Shown here in pieces: positions 9,511 through 18,948 of a stretch of DNA of 64,000 nucleotides. The notes under the pieces are model-generated. The model made no database searches. It saw nothing but the letters and a program-made list of their open reading frames with translations, and was not told where the DNA came from. A program made the translations under genes and the position numbers. The stretch spans positions 1-64,000 of the forward strand of contig NZ_LUUG01000060.1 in NCBI RefSeq assembly GCF_001644035.1. Reading direction: 5' to 3'. Each line of letters starts with the position of its first letter. The stretch's first letter is position 1. The DNA is from Methylomonas methanica. GTDB taxonomy: Bacteria > Pseudomonadota > Gammaproteobacteria > Methylococcales > Methylomonadaceae.

Positions 9511-12500
9511 ATGCGTTTGAGCTTTTACCGATATATTTTTCTGACAGCAAGTATGGTCGTGGCCGGTTGGGCAGCCCTGCGCTTGGCTATACCGCCGGGC
9601 TATGCCAGTCCGATCTGGCCGCCGGCAGGGATTGCGCTGGCTGCGGTGCTGCTCTGGGGTAAGAAGATCTGGCCGGGAATATGGTGCGGATCGTTCCTGA
9701 CAAATCTGTTGTATGGATACGATTTAAGCGGCTATTTGACGCCGTCGACGGTTTTCGTGGCTATGGGGATTGCGGTCGGCAGCACTTTGCAAGCATTGGC
9801 CGGCGCTTGGCTGTCGCAACGCTTTCTGGGGTCTGGCGTACCGCGTCTGGATAACGGCAAAAACATTTTCCGCTATGTGTTACTAGTCGGGCCTTTGAGT
9901 TGCTTGATCGCCGCCTCCGTCGGGGTAAGCACTCTAGTTGGCTTCGATGTTTTAACCAATGCCAATATTTCGGTGGCTTGGTGGAATTGGTGGATAGGCG
10001 ATTGTCTGGGAACCATCATCATATCGCCTTTGGTTTTTTGCTTGTTTGCCGAGCCAAGAGTGCTTTGGCGCCCCAGATTACTGGGTGTGGCCATGCCTAT
10101 GGTGGCGATGTTGGCCGGACTCATCGTGACTTTCGTACTGGTTTTGCGTGCGGAAGACAGCCGGCTACAACTGCAATTCGACAGCAATGCCAGTGCAGTC
10201 CATAAAGCCTTGGCGGAGAACTTTTCCGCAGTGCTGAAAGCGTCTTTTTCACTCAATAGCTTTTTTCAAGCGGCCAGCCCGATTGATCGGGATAAATTCA
10301 GTGTTTTTGCTAATAGCGTGCTGACACAGAATGCGCATATTCGAGCGCTGAGCTGGGTATCACAGATCCCGAGCGAACAGCGGGCGTCTTACGAACAGTC
10401 GTTCCGCGACCAAGGATATAAAGATTTTACGATCAAGGAGCTTGGCGCGGATCGGCAGTTTATCAAGGCTCAAGAGCGTGCAGAGTATTTCCCGGTCACC
10501 TATATCGAGCCTTCATCCACTAATATGCCTGCGTTGGGCTTTGACTTGAGTTCGGAGCCCGTTCGCAGAGAAGCTCTAACCGAAGCCAGGGCCAGTCAAT
10601 CGGTCAGCGTCACCCGACCCATTCAACTGGTGCAAGACGGTCAAGCTAATCAAGCCGTATTGCTGATGATGCCTGTCTACCTCGCTAACTCCACAAGCTC
10701 GGAGCCGGCGTTTAGCGGGTTTTTGTCAACAGTGGTGCGAATTGATTCCTTAGTGAATGCGGCCATGCAAGGTTTAAATCTTGACGGTATGAACGTGGCG
10801 CTACTCTATTACGATGCGGAAAACCACGCCACGCTGTTACACGGCGCGCTGAAAGCGCTGACGAGCGGTATAAGAGAGTCCAGGCAATCCATCCGCTTCG
10901 GCAATCGTATGCTGGAAATTATTGTCCAGCCGGAGGCTATGTTCGTATCGACGCATGCCTCCTGGCTACCGTGGATGGTATTACTGGGCGGATTGCTGTT
11001 TACCATGCTGTTGAGCGTGTATTTGTTATCCGCCACCGGCAGGGCGGCGATGGTGGCGGCACTGGTCGATCAGCGTACCGCCCAACTCGATGCGGCAAAC
11101 TCAAGTTTAAAGAATGCGTATATTCGATTGGCGGAGAAAGGCCAAAAGCTTCGGGACTTGTACGAACTATCGCCGTTAGGTATCGCTTTGCTGGACGTGC
11201 ACGGCAAATTCGTTGAATTCAATCATGCGTTCCAGCGGATGACGGGGTACACGGAGGAAGAACTCAAACAGCTCGATTATCTGTGCTTATCCGCCGATAA
11301 AGAGCAAGATTTGGACGAGCAATTAAATTGGTTAGCGAGAACTGGGCAGTATGGCTCCGACGAAGCCACGTTTATCCATAAAAAAGGGCGGTCGGTGTCA
11401 TTGCAACTGAGCGGTACCAAAGTCGCCGGCACCGGAGGTCAAGATTATATTTGGTTCATTACCGAGGACGTCACGCAAGCCAAAGCCAATAAGGAAGTCC
11501 TGCGACAAAGTGAGTTGAAGTATCGGAAGCTGTTCAATAGTTCGCATGATGCGGTGATGATGGCCGACAGCAGCGGATTTCTGGATTGTAATCAGGCCAC
11601 CTTGGATTTATTCGGCTACGATGCCGTTTCCGAGTTTTGCCGCTTGCACCCAGGTATGGTTTCCCCGCCAAATCAGGCAAACGGTAGGGATTCGGTAGAG
11701 TTGGCCAACGAATATATGGCCACTGCGATAAAAAACGGTCATTTGGAGTTCGAGTGGCTGCACCGGCGTGCCGACGGCAGGATTTTCCCGGCGCGGGTGA
11801 CGCTGGCGAGGGTCAGCTTGGACGGTCATTTGGTATTACAAAGCGTGGTTCGCGATCTTAGCGAGCAGAAGCGGGTGGAACAGGCTCTGATCGAAGCCAA
11901 AGAAGCCGCCGAGACCATGGCGGTGTTCAAATCGGAGTTCCTGGCAAACATGTCGCACGAAATCCGCACGCCGATGAACGCGGTGATTGGCTTGTCGCAG
12001 CTGGCGTTGAATAAGCCGGTATCGGACGAGGTAAGGGATTATCTGCAAAAAATCCACGGCAGTTCGGTAAGTTTGCTCGGCATACTCAACGATATTCTCG
12101 ACTTCTCCAAAATGGAGGCCGGTAAACTGGGTATCGAACAGGTCGAATTCAACCTGAATAATGTGTTGGACAACCTGCATAGTTTGTTTGCCTTGTACGC
12201 AGCGGAAAAACGTCTGGACTTCAATATAGAGGTCGAGCCCGGCGTACCCTTAAGTTTGGTGGGCGATGCACTGCGTTTGCAACAGATTCTCTCCAATCTG
12301 CTGGGCAATGCGCTCAAGTTCACCGAGCACGGTAGTGTCGCTTTGCGGGTGGCTTTGCTGGATTCAAACGATGCTCAAGCCAGACTACGATTTAGCGTTT
12401 TGGATACCGGTATCGGCATCCCCGAGGCGGATCTGCCCAAATTGTTTCAGTCCTTCAGTCAGCTGGATGCGTCCATCACTCGCCGTTTTGGAGGCACCGG

Positions 12501-13473
12501 GCTGGGCTTGAGCATCAGCCAAAAACTGTTGCAATTAATGGGCAGTGATTTTCATGTCGAAAGCAATCCGGGGCTGGGTTCGAATTTTAGTTTTGAGTTA
12601 TTGCTGGGCGTTGCCGCGCAGCAAGCCGGTTTGCCGGCGGCACAGCCAAATTCTGAAACCCAAGCCGGCGGTTTGGCGAAAACACTGAGCCAGCGCGGTG
12701 GCGCATTGCGCGGTACACGCATCCTGATTGCCGAAGATCATGTCATCAACCAGAAGGTATTGCAGGAGTTTCTGGAGCTATGCGGGGTAAGCGTCGATCT
12801 TGCCGGCAACGGCAGTGAGGCCTTGGCCTTGCTCGACGCGCATAGTTACGATGCCGTATTGATGGATATTCATATGCCGGTATTGAGCGGTCTGGCTGCC
12901 GCCGAACAAATACGCCGGAACCCTGTTTATAAAGAACTGCCCATTATCGCGCTAACTGCCGGCGTGACGCAGGAAGAGCGGGACAAATGCCGGGCCAGCG
13001 GCATAAACGAGTTTGTGGTCAAGCCGATTAAACCGATCGAACTGATCGACGTTTTGTGTAAGCAGATAGGGCGAGACTCTGTTGCTGTTTCGGCAAGTGA
13101 CGTGCTGCAAAGCGAGCGCGGCATTTTGTCGACTGGCTTAATGGACTTGCCCGGTTTTGATTTCAGCAATACGCTGGATATGTTGGATGGTGATGAAGCT
13201 TGTTTGACCGAGTTACTCAATAGTTTTCGAAACAGCACCGCAACCACGCTGACGGAGCTTGATGGTCTGCTGGAGAACCGGGATTTTCAGGCGGCGCGGG
13301 ACACGCTGCACGGTTTGAAAGGCGTCGCCGCCAACTTGGGGGCAAGCCAGGTGGAAAGCGCCGCGACGAAATTTTGTATTTTGCTAAAACAGGACAGTTT
13401 AAATCAGGCCGACTACGGCGAGTTTAAACGGGTCGTCACTGAAACGCTAACTGCGCTGGAGTCGCTGGGATAG
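9511..13473 (+). CDS. Hybrid sensor histidine kinase: MASE1-CHASE-PAS-PAS-HisKA-HATPase-REC-Hpt
   Basis: 1320 residues from the ATG at 9511; the open frame reaches a TTG at 9460. The N terminus is a MASE1 multi-helix membrane sensor (SPIWPPAGIALA). A periplasmic CHASE-like region (ALSWVSQIPSEQR) is closed by another membrane segment, and two PAS domains follow. The kinase domain carries His816 in NMSHEIRTPMN, then the N and G boxes (NLLGNALKFTEHG, DTGIGI, FGGTGLGL). The receiver has phospho-acceptor Asp1119 in LMDIHMP. A C-terminal Hpt domain has His1267 in LHGLKG. A complete internal phosphorelay is therefore encoded, but no cognate regulator lies nearby. The signal sensed is unknown. Confidence 0.93.
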   Translation: MRLSFYRYIFLTASMVVAGWAALRLAIPPGYASPIWPPAGIALAAVLLWGKKIWPGIWCGSFLTNLLYGYDLSGYLTPSTVFVAMGIAVGSTLQALAGAWLSQRFLGSGVPRLDNGKNIFRYVLLVGPLSCLIAASVGVSTLVGFDVLTNANISVAWWNWWIGDCLGTIIISPLVFCLFAEPRVLWRPRLLGVAMPMVAMLAGLIVTFVLVLRAEDSRLQLQFDSNASAVHKALAENFSAVLKASFSLNSFFQAASPIDRDKFSVFANSVLTQNAHIRALSWVSQIPSEQRASYEQSFRDQGYKDFTIKELGADRQFIKAQERAEYFPVTYIEPSSTNMPALGFDLSSEPVRREALTEARASQSVSVTRPIQLVQDGQANQAVLLMMPVYLANSTSSEPAFSGFLSTVVRIDSLVNAAMQGLNLDGMNVALLYYDAENHATLLHGALKALTSGIRESRQSIRFGNRMLEIIVQPEAMFVSTHASWLPWMVLLGGLLFTMLLSVYLLSATGRAAMVAALVDQRTAQLDAANSSLKNAYIRLAEKGQKLRDLYELSPLGIALLDVHGKFVEFNHAFQRMTGYTEEELKQLDYLCLSADKEQDLDEQLNWLARTGQYGSDEATFIHKKGRSVSLQLSGTKVAGTGGQDYIWFITEDVTQAKANKEVLRQSELKYRKLFNSSHDAVMMADSSGFLDCNQATLDLFGYDAVSEFCRLHPGMVSPPNQANGRDSVELANEYMATAIKNGHLEFEWLHRRADGRIFPARVTLARVSLDGHLVLQSVVRDLSEQKRVEQALIEAKEAAETMAVFKSEFLANMSHEIRTPMNAVIGLSQLALNKPVSDEVRDYLQKIHGSSVSLLGILNDILDFSKMEAGKLGIEQVEFNLNNVLDNLHSLFALYAAEKRLDFNIEVEPGVPLSLVGDALRLQQILSNLLGNALKFTEHGSVALRVALLDSNDAQARLRFSVLDTGIGIPEADLPKLFQSFSQLDASITRRFGGTGLGLSISQKLLQLMGSDFHVESNPGLGSNFSFELLLGVAAQQAGLPAAQPNSETQAGGLAKTLSQRGGALRGTRILIAEDHVINQKVLQEFLELCGVSVDLAGNGSEALALLDAHSYDAVLMDIHMPVLSGLAAAEQIRRNPVYKELPIIALTAGVTQEERDKCRASGINEFVVKPIKPIELIDVLCKQIGRDSVAVSASDVLQSERGILSTGLMDLPGFDFSNTLDMLDGDEACLTELLNSFRNSTATTLTELDGLLENRDFQAARDTLHGLKGVAANLGASQVESAATKFCILLKQDSLNQADYGEFKRVVTETLTALESLG

Positions 13474-13606
13474 TGGCTCGATACTTTTTCCTGATTAATG
13501 CGAATCTACAGCTTGCGCCCAAAAGATCATCAGAGCCGCGTTAATTTATCGGTGTAAAATCCCGCGCCATATTGCCTTTAGTTCAACCAGCCAAGGAGAA
13601 CGCACA

Positions 13607-14233
13607 ATGAATGATCTGGTGTTTTTTACCAATCCGCAGTCGCGTGGGCGCATCGTCCACTGGATGCTGGAAGAACTAGGCGAGCCTTATGAAACGGTCT
13701 GGCTGGAATTTGGCGCCGCGATGAAAAGTGCCGACTATCTCGCTGTTAACCCGCTGGGCAAAGTGCCGGCGTTGAAACACGGCACTGCGTTGGTCACGGA
13801 AACCGCAGCGATTTGCGCATATTTAGCTGATCGTTATCCAGAGAAAAATCTGCTTCCGGCCGCAAACCATCCCGCGCGCGCCGATTATTTCCGTTGGCTG
13901 TTTTTCGCGGCCGGTCCGTTGGAGCAGGCCGTTACCGCCAAGGCGCTGGGTTGGCAAGTACCCGAGGGCAAGAACGGCTTTGTCGGCTTTGGCAGTTACG
14001 ATGCAGCAATCGATGCCGTCGAAAAAGCACTAGTCCCTGGTCCTTATATTTGCGGCGAGCAATTTACCGCGGCGGATGTATATGTGGGCTCGCAGTTGGG
14101 TTGGGGCATGATGTTTGGCACCATCGACAAGCGCCCGCTGTTCGAGGACTATGTGGCGCGAATCTATGCGCGTCCGGCTGCCCTACAAGCCATTCGCCTA
14201 AACGAAGCGTATTTACAACAGCGCCAAGCCTGA
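13607..14233 (+). CDS. Glutathione S-transferase family protein
   Basis: 208 residues. The thioredoxin-like N-terminal domain (about 1-77) contains FFTNPQSRGRIVHW, NPLGKVPAL and the glutathione-contacting ETAAICAYLAD segment. The C-terminal helical domain ends in ADVYVGSQ and FEDYVARIYARP. AAGGAG precedes the ATG. Likely a cytosolic GST; the class and substrate cannot be set by eye. It sits 40 nt before murI on the same strand. Confidence 0.88.
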   Translation: MNDLVFFTNPQSRGRIVHWMLEELGEPYETVWLEFGAAMKSADYLAVNPLGKVPALKHGTALVTETAAICAYLADRYPEKNLLPAANHPARADYFRWLFFAAGPLEQAVTAKALGWQVPEGKNGFVGFGSYDAAIDAVEKALVPGPYICGEQFTAADVYVGSQLGWGMMFGTIDKRPLFEDYVARIYARPAALQAIRLNEAYLQQRQA

Positions 14234-14272
14234 TCAATTTTCAAATTGCCTAAAACCAGACTGCATCCATCC

Positions 14273-15124
14273 ATGACAGCGCTGCGCACTGATGCCCCCA
14301 TTGGCGTATTCGATTCCGGTGTCGGCGGTCTGTCCGTGCTGCGGGCAATTCGCGCGGAATTGCCCCTGGAAGACTTGCTCTATGTGGCTGACTCCGGCTA
14401 TGCGCCCTACGGCGACCGGGATGCGGATTTTATTGCGGATAGGGCGACAACGATTACCGAGCTGCTGCTCTATGCCGGCGTGAAGGCCATCGTGGTGGCG
14501 TGCAATACCGCGACGGTGGTCGCGATTGAAAAGCTGCGTGCTTGGTGTCCGGTGCCGGTGGTGGCGATGGAGCCGGCCATCAAACCGGCCGCGCAAACCA
14601 CTAAATCCGGGGTGGTCGGCGTGCTGGCCACCAGCCGCACTCTAGCCAGCCCAAGTGTGGCCCGGCTGTGCGCGGCCTACGGTAAGGACATTGAAATACT
14701 GTTACAACCTTGTCCCGGTCTGGTCGAACAAGTTGAAAAGGCGCAATTGCACAGCGAGGCCACGCGCGAACTTTTGGTGCGCTATCTAGCGCCTTTGCTG
14801 CGGGCTGGCGCCGATACCATCGTGCTGGGCTGCACGCATTACCCGTTTCTGGCGTCGCTGATTCGCGAAATCGTCGGGCCGGACCTTATGATAATCGACC
14901 CGGCTACAGCGGTGGCAAAAGAGCTGGCGCGGCGTCTGAACGGCAATCTTATGTCTGTTTCCGGTGAGCGGGCCGCAGAGGTCAGCTTTTTTTCCAGCAC
15001 AGCGATCGAAGAGGCAAGCTTGATTATATCGGCACTCTGGGGTTGCCGCGTGTTTGTTCAGGGGGCCAGCCAGCTCGGCCATCGCGTCCAGAGCCCTGGG
15101 CTAATATCCACCGGATTTTATTAA
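14273..15124 (+). CDS. murI: Glutamate racemase
   Basis: 283 residues from the ATG at 14273; a TTG at 14246 would extend it by nine codons. GVFDSGVGGLSVLR, the first catalytic cysteine in VACNTAT and the second in LGCTHYP are all present. It makes D-glutamate for peptidoglycan. The last codons lie within the left end of a palindromic element (15118-15255), so the TAA stop is supplied by, or shared with, the repeat. No clear Shine-Dalgarno precedes the start. Confidence 0.95.
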   Translation: MTALRTDAPIGVFDSGVGGLSVLRAIRAELPLEDLLYVADSGYAPYGDRDADFIADRATTITELLLYAGVKAIVVACNTATVVAIEKLRAWCPVPVVAMEPAIKPAAQTTKSGVVGVLATSRTLASPSVARLCAAYGKDIEILLQPCPGLVEQVEKAQLHSEATRELLVRYLAPLLRAGADTIVLGCTHYPFLASLIREIVGPDLMIIDPATAVAKELARRLNGNLMSVSGERAAEVSFFSSTAIEEASLIISALWGCRVFVQGASQLGHRVQSPGLISTGFY

Positions 15125-15255
15125 CCAGGTCCTTAAATTCCCTGTGGTGGTCATTCCCGAGAAAGCGGGAGCCGTTAGACCGCGCAGCGAATCCATTGTA
15201 GCAACTGGGCTCCCGCTTTCGCGGGAGTGACGATATTTAAGGGCCGGGTTAATAA
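15118..15255. repeat. MITE-like palindromic element with conserved ends
   Basis: A 138-bp unit. The left end TTATTAACCAGGTCCTTAAAT is nearly the reverse complement of the right end, ATTTAA followed by GGGCCGGGTTAATAA (15235-15255). The core holds CCCGAGAAAGCGGGAG and CTCCCGCTTTCGCGGGAG, the widespread 'TTCCCGCTTTCGCGGGAA' type palindrome. The left end overlaps the murI stop codon. It is too small to encode a transposase, so it would be moved in trans if mobile. Confidence 0.7.
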
Positions 15256-15317
15256 CATACCGAGCTTGACGGTTAGCGCGTTAGGCTCGGCGCACGGATT
15301 TCTACTTCCGGGACACC

Positions 15318-15794
15318 ATGAACGATAAACATACTCCAATCGCTCTGTCGGCCTCAGACGTGACGCCACGGACCACATCACTCTATCCGGAACCGTTTGC
15401 CTCGCGCATGGCGGGGCGAGAAAAGCGCCGCCTCGGCGAGGTATTCGATCTGACAAACTTCGGTGTCAACCTAACCAAGCTGGCGCCCGGCGCCAGTTCG
15501 GCTTTACGCCACACGCATTCGCTGCAAGACGAGTTTATTTACATACTGCAAGGCCACCCGATACTGGTGACGGACGCTGGCGAAACCCCGCTTGCGCCGG
15601 GAATGTGCGCGGGATTTAAAGCCGGTACCGGCAATGCGCATCAGTTGCTGAATCGCTCAAATGAAGAGGTGCAATACCTGGAAATTGGCGATAGAAGCCT
15701 TGGAGATGCGGCGTTTTACCCGGACGATGACTTGCAAGCACTGCTGGTTGACGGGAGTTGGCGATTCACCCACAAAGACGGCGAGCCATACTAA
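15318..15794 (+). CDS. Cupin-domain protein
   Basis: 158 residues. One double-stranded beta-helix cupin with LRHTHSLQDEFIYILQG (metal-ligand His-His-Glu pattern) and the second motif GMCAGFKAGTGNAHQLLN. Members bind sugars or metals and many are annotated only as cupin proteins. It is followed 23 nt later by a small gene on the same strand. No promoter stands out; the palindromic element lies just upstream. Function unknown. Confidence 0.8.
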   Translation: MNDKHTPIALSASDVTPRTTSLYPEPFASRMAGREKRRLGEVFDLTNFGVNLTKLAPGASSALRHTHSLQDEFIYILQGHPILVTDAGETPLAPGMCAGFKAGTGNAHQLLNRSNEEVQYLEIGDRSLGDAAFYPDDDLQALLVDGSWRFTHKDGEPY

Positions 15795-15817
15795 ATATAG
15801 GACCGAAACGAGAGTCT

Positions 15818-16099
15818 ATGCCATACGTACTAATCATCCATGAGGTCGCTGCATACCCGGCCTGGAAGCAGATTTTCGATCAGGCGGCCGAGATTAGAAA
15901 ACGCGCTGGAGAAATCAGCTACCAGTTGCTGCGTTACGATGACGATGCCAATAACATCGTCCACTTTTCTACTTGGACCTCGCTGGATCATGCCCGATGC
16001 TTTTTCGAGTCTGCGGAGTTGGTGGAAATCAGAAAACAGGCCGGCGTAAAAGCACCGAAATTTATCTATTTGCAAGAGATAGAGCGGGGCGTGCTTTAA
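15818..16099 (+). CDS. Small protein with ABM-like (dimeric alpha-beta barrel) pattern
   Basis: 93 residues from the ATG at 15818. The open frame reaches back to 15758 inside the cupin gene, but the ATG follows ACGAGAG and fits better. The order beta (YVLIIHEV), helix (WKQIFDQAAEIRKRAG), beta (YQLLRY), beta (NIVHFSTW), helix (DHARCFFES) and beta (PKFIYLQEI) is that of antibiotic-monooxygenase-like barrels. Probably co-transcribed with the cupin gene. No specific function can be assigned. Confidence 0.65.
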   Translation: MPYVLIIHEVAAYPAWKQIFDQAAEIRKRAGEISYQLLRYDDDANNIVHFSTWTSLDHARCFFESAELVEIRKQAGVKAPKFIYLQEIERGVL

Positions 16100-16848
16100 T
16101 CGCGGCATTGCTCAACGCTGCCGGCACAACCGTTGCTGGTGCTTATTTGCTTCCGCTAGTGAGCTGCTTCAGCACGCTCCGATACCTTTCATGGGTGCGA
16201 TAGCTATTTGCTTCCCTAATCTATCTTATCGGCCTCTTGGTAGAGGCTTAATCATCCTGCGTTACACAAAAGTACTTCTGATACATGCGGTATCTAAGCC
16301 GCTCCTTCACAAGCGATGAGCAGAAAATGTTCATGCAGACGGCTATACACAATCAGTTTCCCCCGCCTTTAATTCCCTTTGACCATCGATTCCGCGCAGG
16401 CGGTAGCCCAGTTGCCAGCATAGATTTACTGCTCGGTCTTACGGCTTCCGTTTAAGCGGATGGAACCCGATTTAAGGGCCAAATTGATAAATCAGTGTTT
16501 TCGCTCAGGGTGTGCGGGATATGCCGTAAAAGCCATAACAAACCTGCGGTTAAATCGGCACAAAAATAGTGGTCACTAATTTGTAATCAATAGCTTACAA
16601 GGCGATCAGGCGGGTGGCACGGATTTTGATGTCTTTAAATTAGAGAATTCCAATATTCTCAAAGACGACTATGTGGCCTGTGCAGACAAAAGCGACTGTC
16701 GTCAATCGCCAACCCCGTTGCGAAGCGGGTTCGGAAAGTTACGGAGCTTGCGACAAAGCAAGCTGGCCGAGCTGCTCCCAGGTGATAGGGGGCTGCGGCA
16801 TATGCCGCATATCACAGACATCCTTAATTATTTTCAATGGAACACTTT
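16100..16848. other. Gene-free region upstream of the secreted-protein island
   Basis: 749 bp with no convincing gene. TTTAAGGGCCAAATTGATAAAT near 16471-16492 resembles one end of the palindromic element seen at 15118-15255. From about 16582 a frame stays open to a TGA near 16850, but it has no good start codon and merely runs into the next gene. The long spacer may hold the promoter for the VPLPA-CTERM gene at 16849; I could not point to clear -35/-10 boxes. Confidence 0.45.
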
Positions 16849-17979
16849 ATGACAAGACATTTTCAATTGACAGCCATCGCCGTTTTGCTGGGCGTAAGCG
16901 GTATCGCACAAGCGGCATTAACTGTGACCAGCGGACCAGTCAGTTTTAGCGGCTCCGCGTCGGTCACGGCAACCGGGGGACAGGTAGCTTCCGCAACCAA
17001 TTCCAACAACGGCGCGACTATCGCCAATGTCGCGCTTGGTCAGTTTGACGCAGCGAACGGCGTACTTACCGGCGTTGATATACAACTTACATCCAATCGC
17101 ACCCAGACCATCAACGGCTCGGGTAACAAGAATAATGGTCCAGGTAGAACCGTTAACGGCAGCGGCACCAGCAATGCCTTGATGTCCGCAGCAGGCGTGA
17201 GCGCGGCTTTCGCCCCCAATTTGACTCAAGCCGGCTCCGGTTGTGCCTTAGCGCACGGTCCAACCGGTCCAGTCAATTGCGGTTGGGGGCCGAATACCGC
17301 AGCCGCTGCCACAACGGATACGACGGTTGGTGCAGACGACCAAAATCTTAACGATTATGTAGGTGGCGGCTCTGTCAATGCTTCATTGAGCTTACCCACC
17401 TTATCCGCCGCCACAACCATGTCATCGACCGCTGGGCAGCCAGGCAGCGGTTCATCCGCTACCTACAAAGTAGATTGGGCGGGTTCATTGCAAGCCAACT
17501 ACAGCTATTTGCTGCATTCGCTAGCTTCTTTCGACGGCAGTTCGACCAACAATACGCTAACCCTGGACTTTGGCACGGTCGCGCAAAACACTGGTCCTAC
17601 TCTGAGTTTTAGCTTGTTCAATCTCGCCGATGCCGACCGGATCGGTCTGGACCTGGATAGCGTCAGCGGCAGCGGCGATACTGGCGCCTTGACCACAAAT
17701 CTGACTGCGTTTAACGATCTGGCACAGGGTTCAAGTCTGGCATTCGTAGCCAATTTGCTGACTTCGACCACTGGCGTCTTCAGCGCTCAGTATCTAATCA
17801 ATCTGTCCGATGCCGATTTCGGTGCCAGCAGCACCAGACAAAACCACCAGTTGACTCTAAATCTGGTTGGCAATGTGGTGGGTAACGTGACGGCCGTTCC
17901 TGTACCTGGTGCGGTCTGGTTGTTCGGCAGCGCGTTACTGGGCGTGCTTGGAATGAATCGTCGTAAACAAACCGCTTAA
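16849..17979 (+). CDS. Secreted VPLPA/PEP-CTERM sorted protein
   Basis: 376 residues. The start at 16849 follows ATGGAACACTTT, where TGGAA acts as ribosome binding site; the cohesin-like gene at 21491 has the same layout. The signal peptide ends near GIAQA. The body is a low-complexity Ser/Thr/Gly/Asn-rich beta protein, partly like 'choice-of-anchor' domains. The C terminus has the sorting signal VPVPGAVWLFGSALLGVLG followed by the basic tail RRKQ. Such proteins are processed by an exosortase and delivered to the surface or exopolysaccharide. No exosortase is in the window. Function unknown. Confidence 0.85.
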   Translation: MTRHFQLTAIAVLLGVSGIAQAALTVTSGPVSFSGSASVTATGGQVASATNSNNGATIANVALGQFDAANGVLTGVDIQLTSNRTQTINGSGNKNNGPGRTVNGSGTSNALMSAAGVSAAFAPNLTQAGSGCALAHGPTGPVNCGWGPNTAAAATTDTTVGADDQNLNDYVGGGSVNASLSLPTLSAATTMSSTAGQPGSGSSATYKVDWAGSLQANYSYLLHSLASFDGSSTNNTLTLDFGTVAQNTGPTLSFSLFNLADADRIGLDLDSVSGSGDTGALTTNLTAFNDLAQGSSLAFVANLLTSTTGVFSAQYLINLSDADFGASSTRQNHQLTLNLVGNVVGNVTAVPVPGAVWLFGSALLGVLGMNRRKQTA

Positions 17980-18038
17980 TTCATCAAGGCATCTCAACTC
18001 GTTGGCTAAGGTCAACGAGTTTCCCAAAAGGACAGTTT

Positions 18039-18878
18039 ATGAACGCAATCAATTCTAAAAATATACGACTCTTGGCTCTGTTGTTAGGTACATTTTCAGC
18101 GGCATGCGCGGATGCCGCGACTGTGACGCTGCTGGACGAAAATTTCGATGACGGCAGCAACACTTCGATACAGAGCTTATTGTCATCCAATCCGACAGCA
18201 CTGCCGGCCGGCACCCTCTGGTCGTCAACGGCAACGGCCAATTCCGTCAATCTGCGTTTGGGTACCGACTCAATCAACACTTACAACACGGGCAATCCGT
18301 TACAACGCTTTGCGTTGATCGCAGGCAGCAACTTCTTCCTGCCGGCGACTTCGGCCAACAAATTTCTGGTGATGGGTGACGACAGCGGCCAATTGGCCGG
18401 ATCGCCAACCTCGGGCACCTTTGGCTTTGCTACGCCATTTAGTCTGGTCAGCGGCACCACCGACATCACGATCAGTTTCGATTGGGTGTTCAGCGCTTTC
18501 CTATTCGGCAGTGCAACTCCCGATACAGATCAGTTCAAGGTGGGCATCTCCGGAAGCGGATTTAACATCAACTCGCCGCTTGCCACTACGGCTAGTGTCA
18601 TTGATCAATCTATTTTTAGCTATGGCAAAACTTACGGGCCCGACAGTGTGACCTTGGCGGTTGCCAGTCTCGGTGCGGCGGATGTCAACGGCAATTATTG
18701 GTTGAGTTTTGGCCTATTCGAGAATGCCAGCTCGGTGACCAACGGCGCCGTCGGCATAGACAACATCAAGATCACTGCCAATGTGGCTCCAGTGCCATTG
18801 CCCGCCGCCACTTGGTCATTCCTGACCGGCTTTATGGGTTTGCTGGCACTGGGTAAACGTAAACGCTCCGCCTTGTAA
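18039..18878 (+). CDS. Secreted VPLPA/PEP-CTERM sorted protein
   Basis: 279 residues, 59 nt after the previous gene, with AAAAGGAC before the ATG. The signal peptide ends near CADAA. A jelly-roll-like beta domain follows (DENFDDGS..., DITISFDWVFSAF, ...VGIDNIKITANV). The C-terminal signal is VPLPAATWSFLTGFMGLLAL plus KRKR. It shares only the sorting tail with its neighbours. Likely a cell-surface or matrix protein in the same unit as the cytochrome and cohesin-like genes. Ligand unknown. Confidence 0.85.
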   Translation: MNAINSKNIRLLALLLGTFSAACADAATVTLLDENFDDGSNTSIQSLLSSNPTALPAGTLWSSTATANSVNLRLGTDSINTYNTGNPLQRFALIAGSNFFLPATSANKFLVMGDDSGQLAGSPTSGTFGFATPFSLVSGTTDITISFDWVFSAFLFGSATPDTDQFKVGISGSGFNINSPLATTASVIDQSIFSYGKTYGPDSVTLAVASLGAADVNGNYWLSFGLFENASSVTNGAVGIDNIKITANVAPVPLPAATWSFLTGFMGLLALGKRKRSAL

Positions 18879-18948
18879 GCTGATTTGAAAGAGGCTTTTC
18901 AACAGATTGTGCAAGGATGCTGCGGGCAAATTTGACGCGAGATAATTC

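Noticed and set aside
16582-16851. Open frame of about 90 codons before the first VPLPA-CTERM gene
   Set aside because: No proper start codon, composition like intergenic DNA, and it merely ends in the next gene's start.
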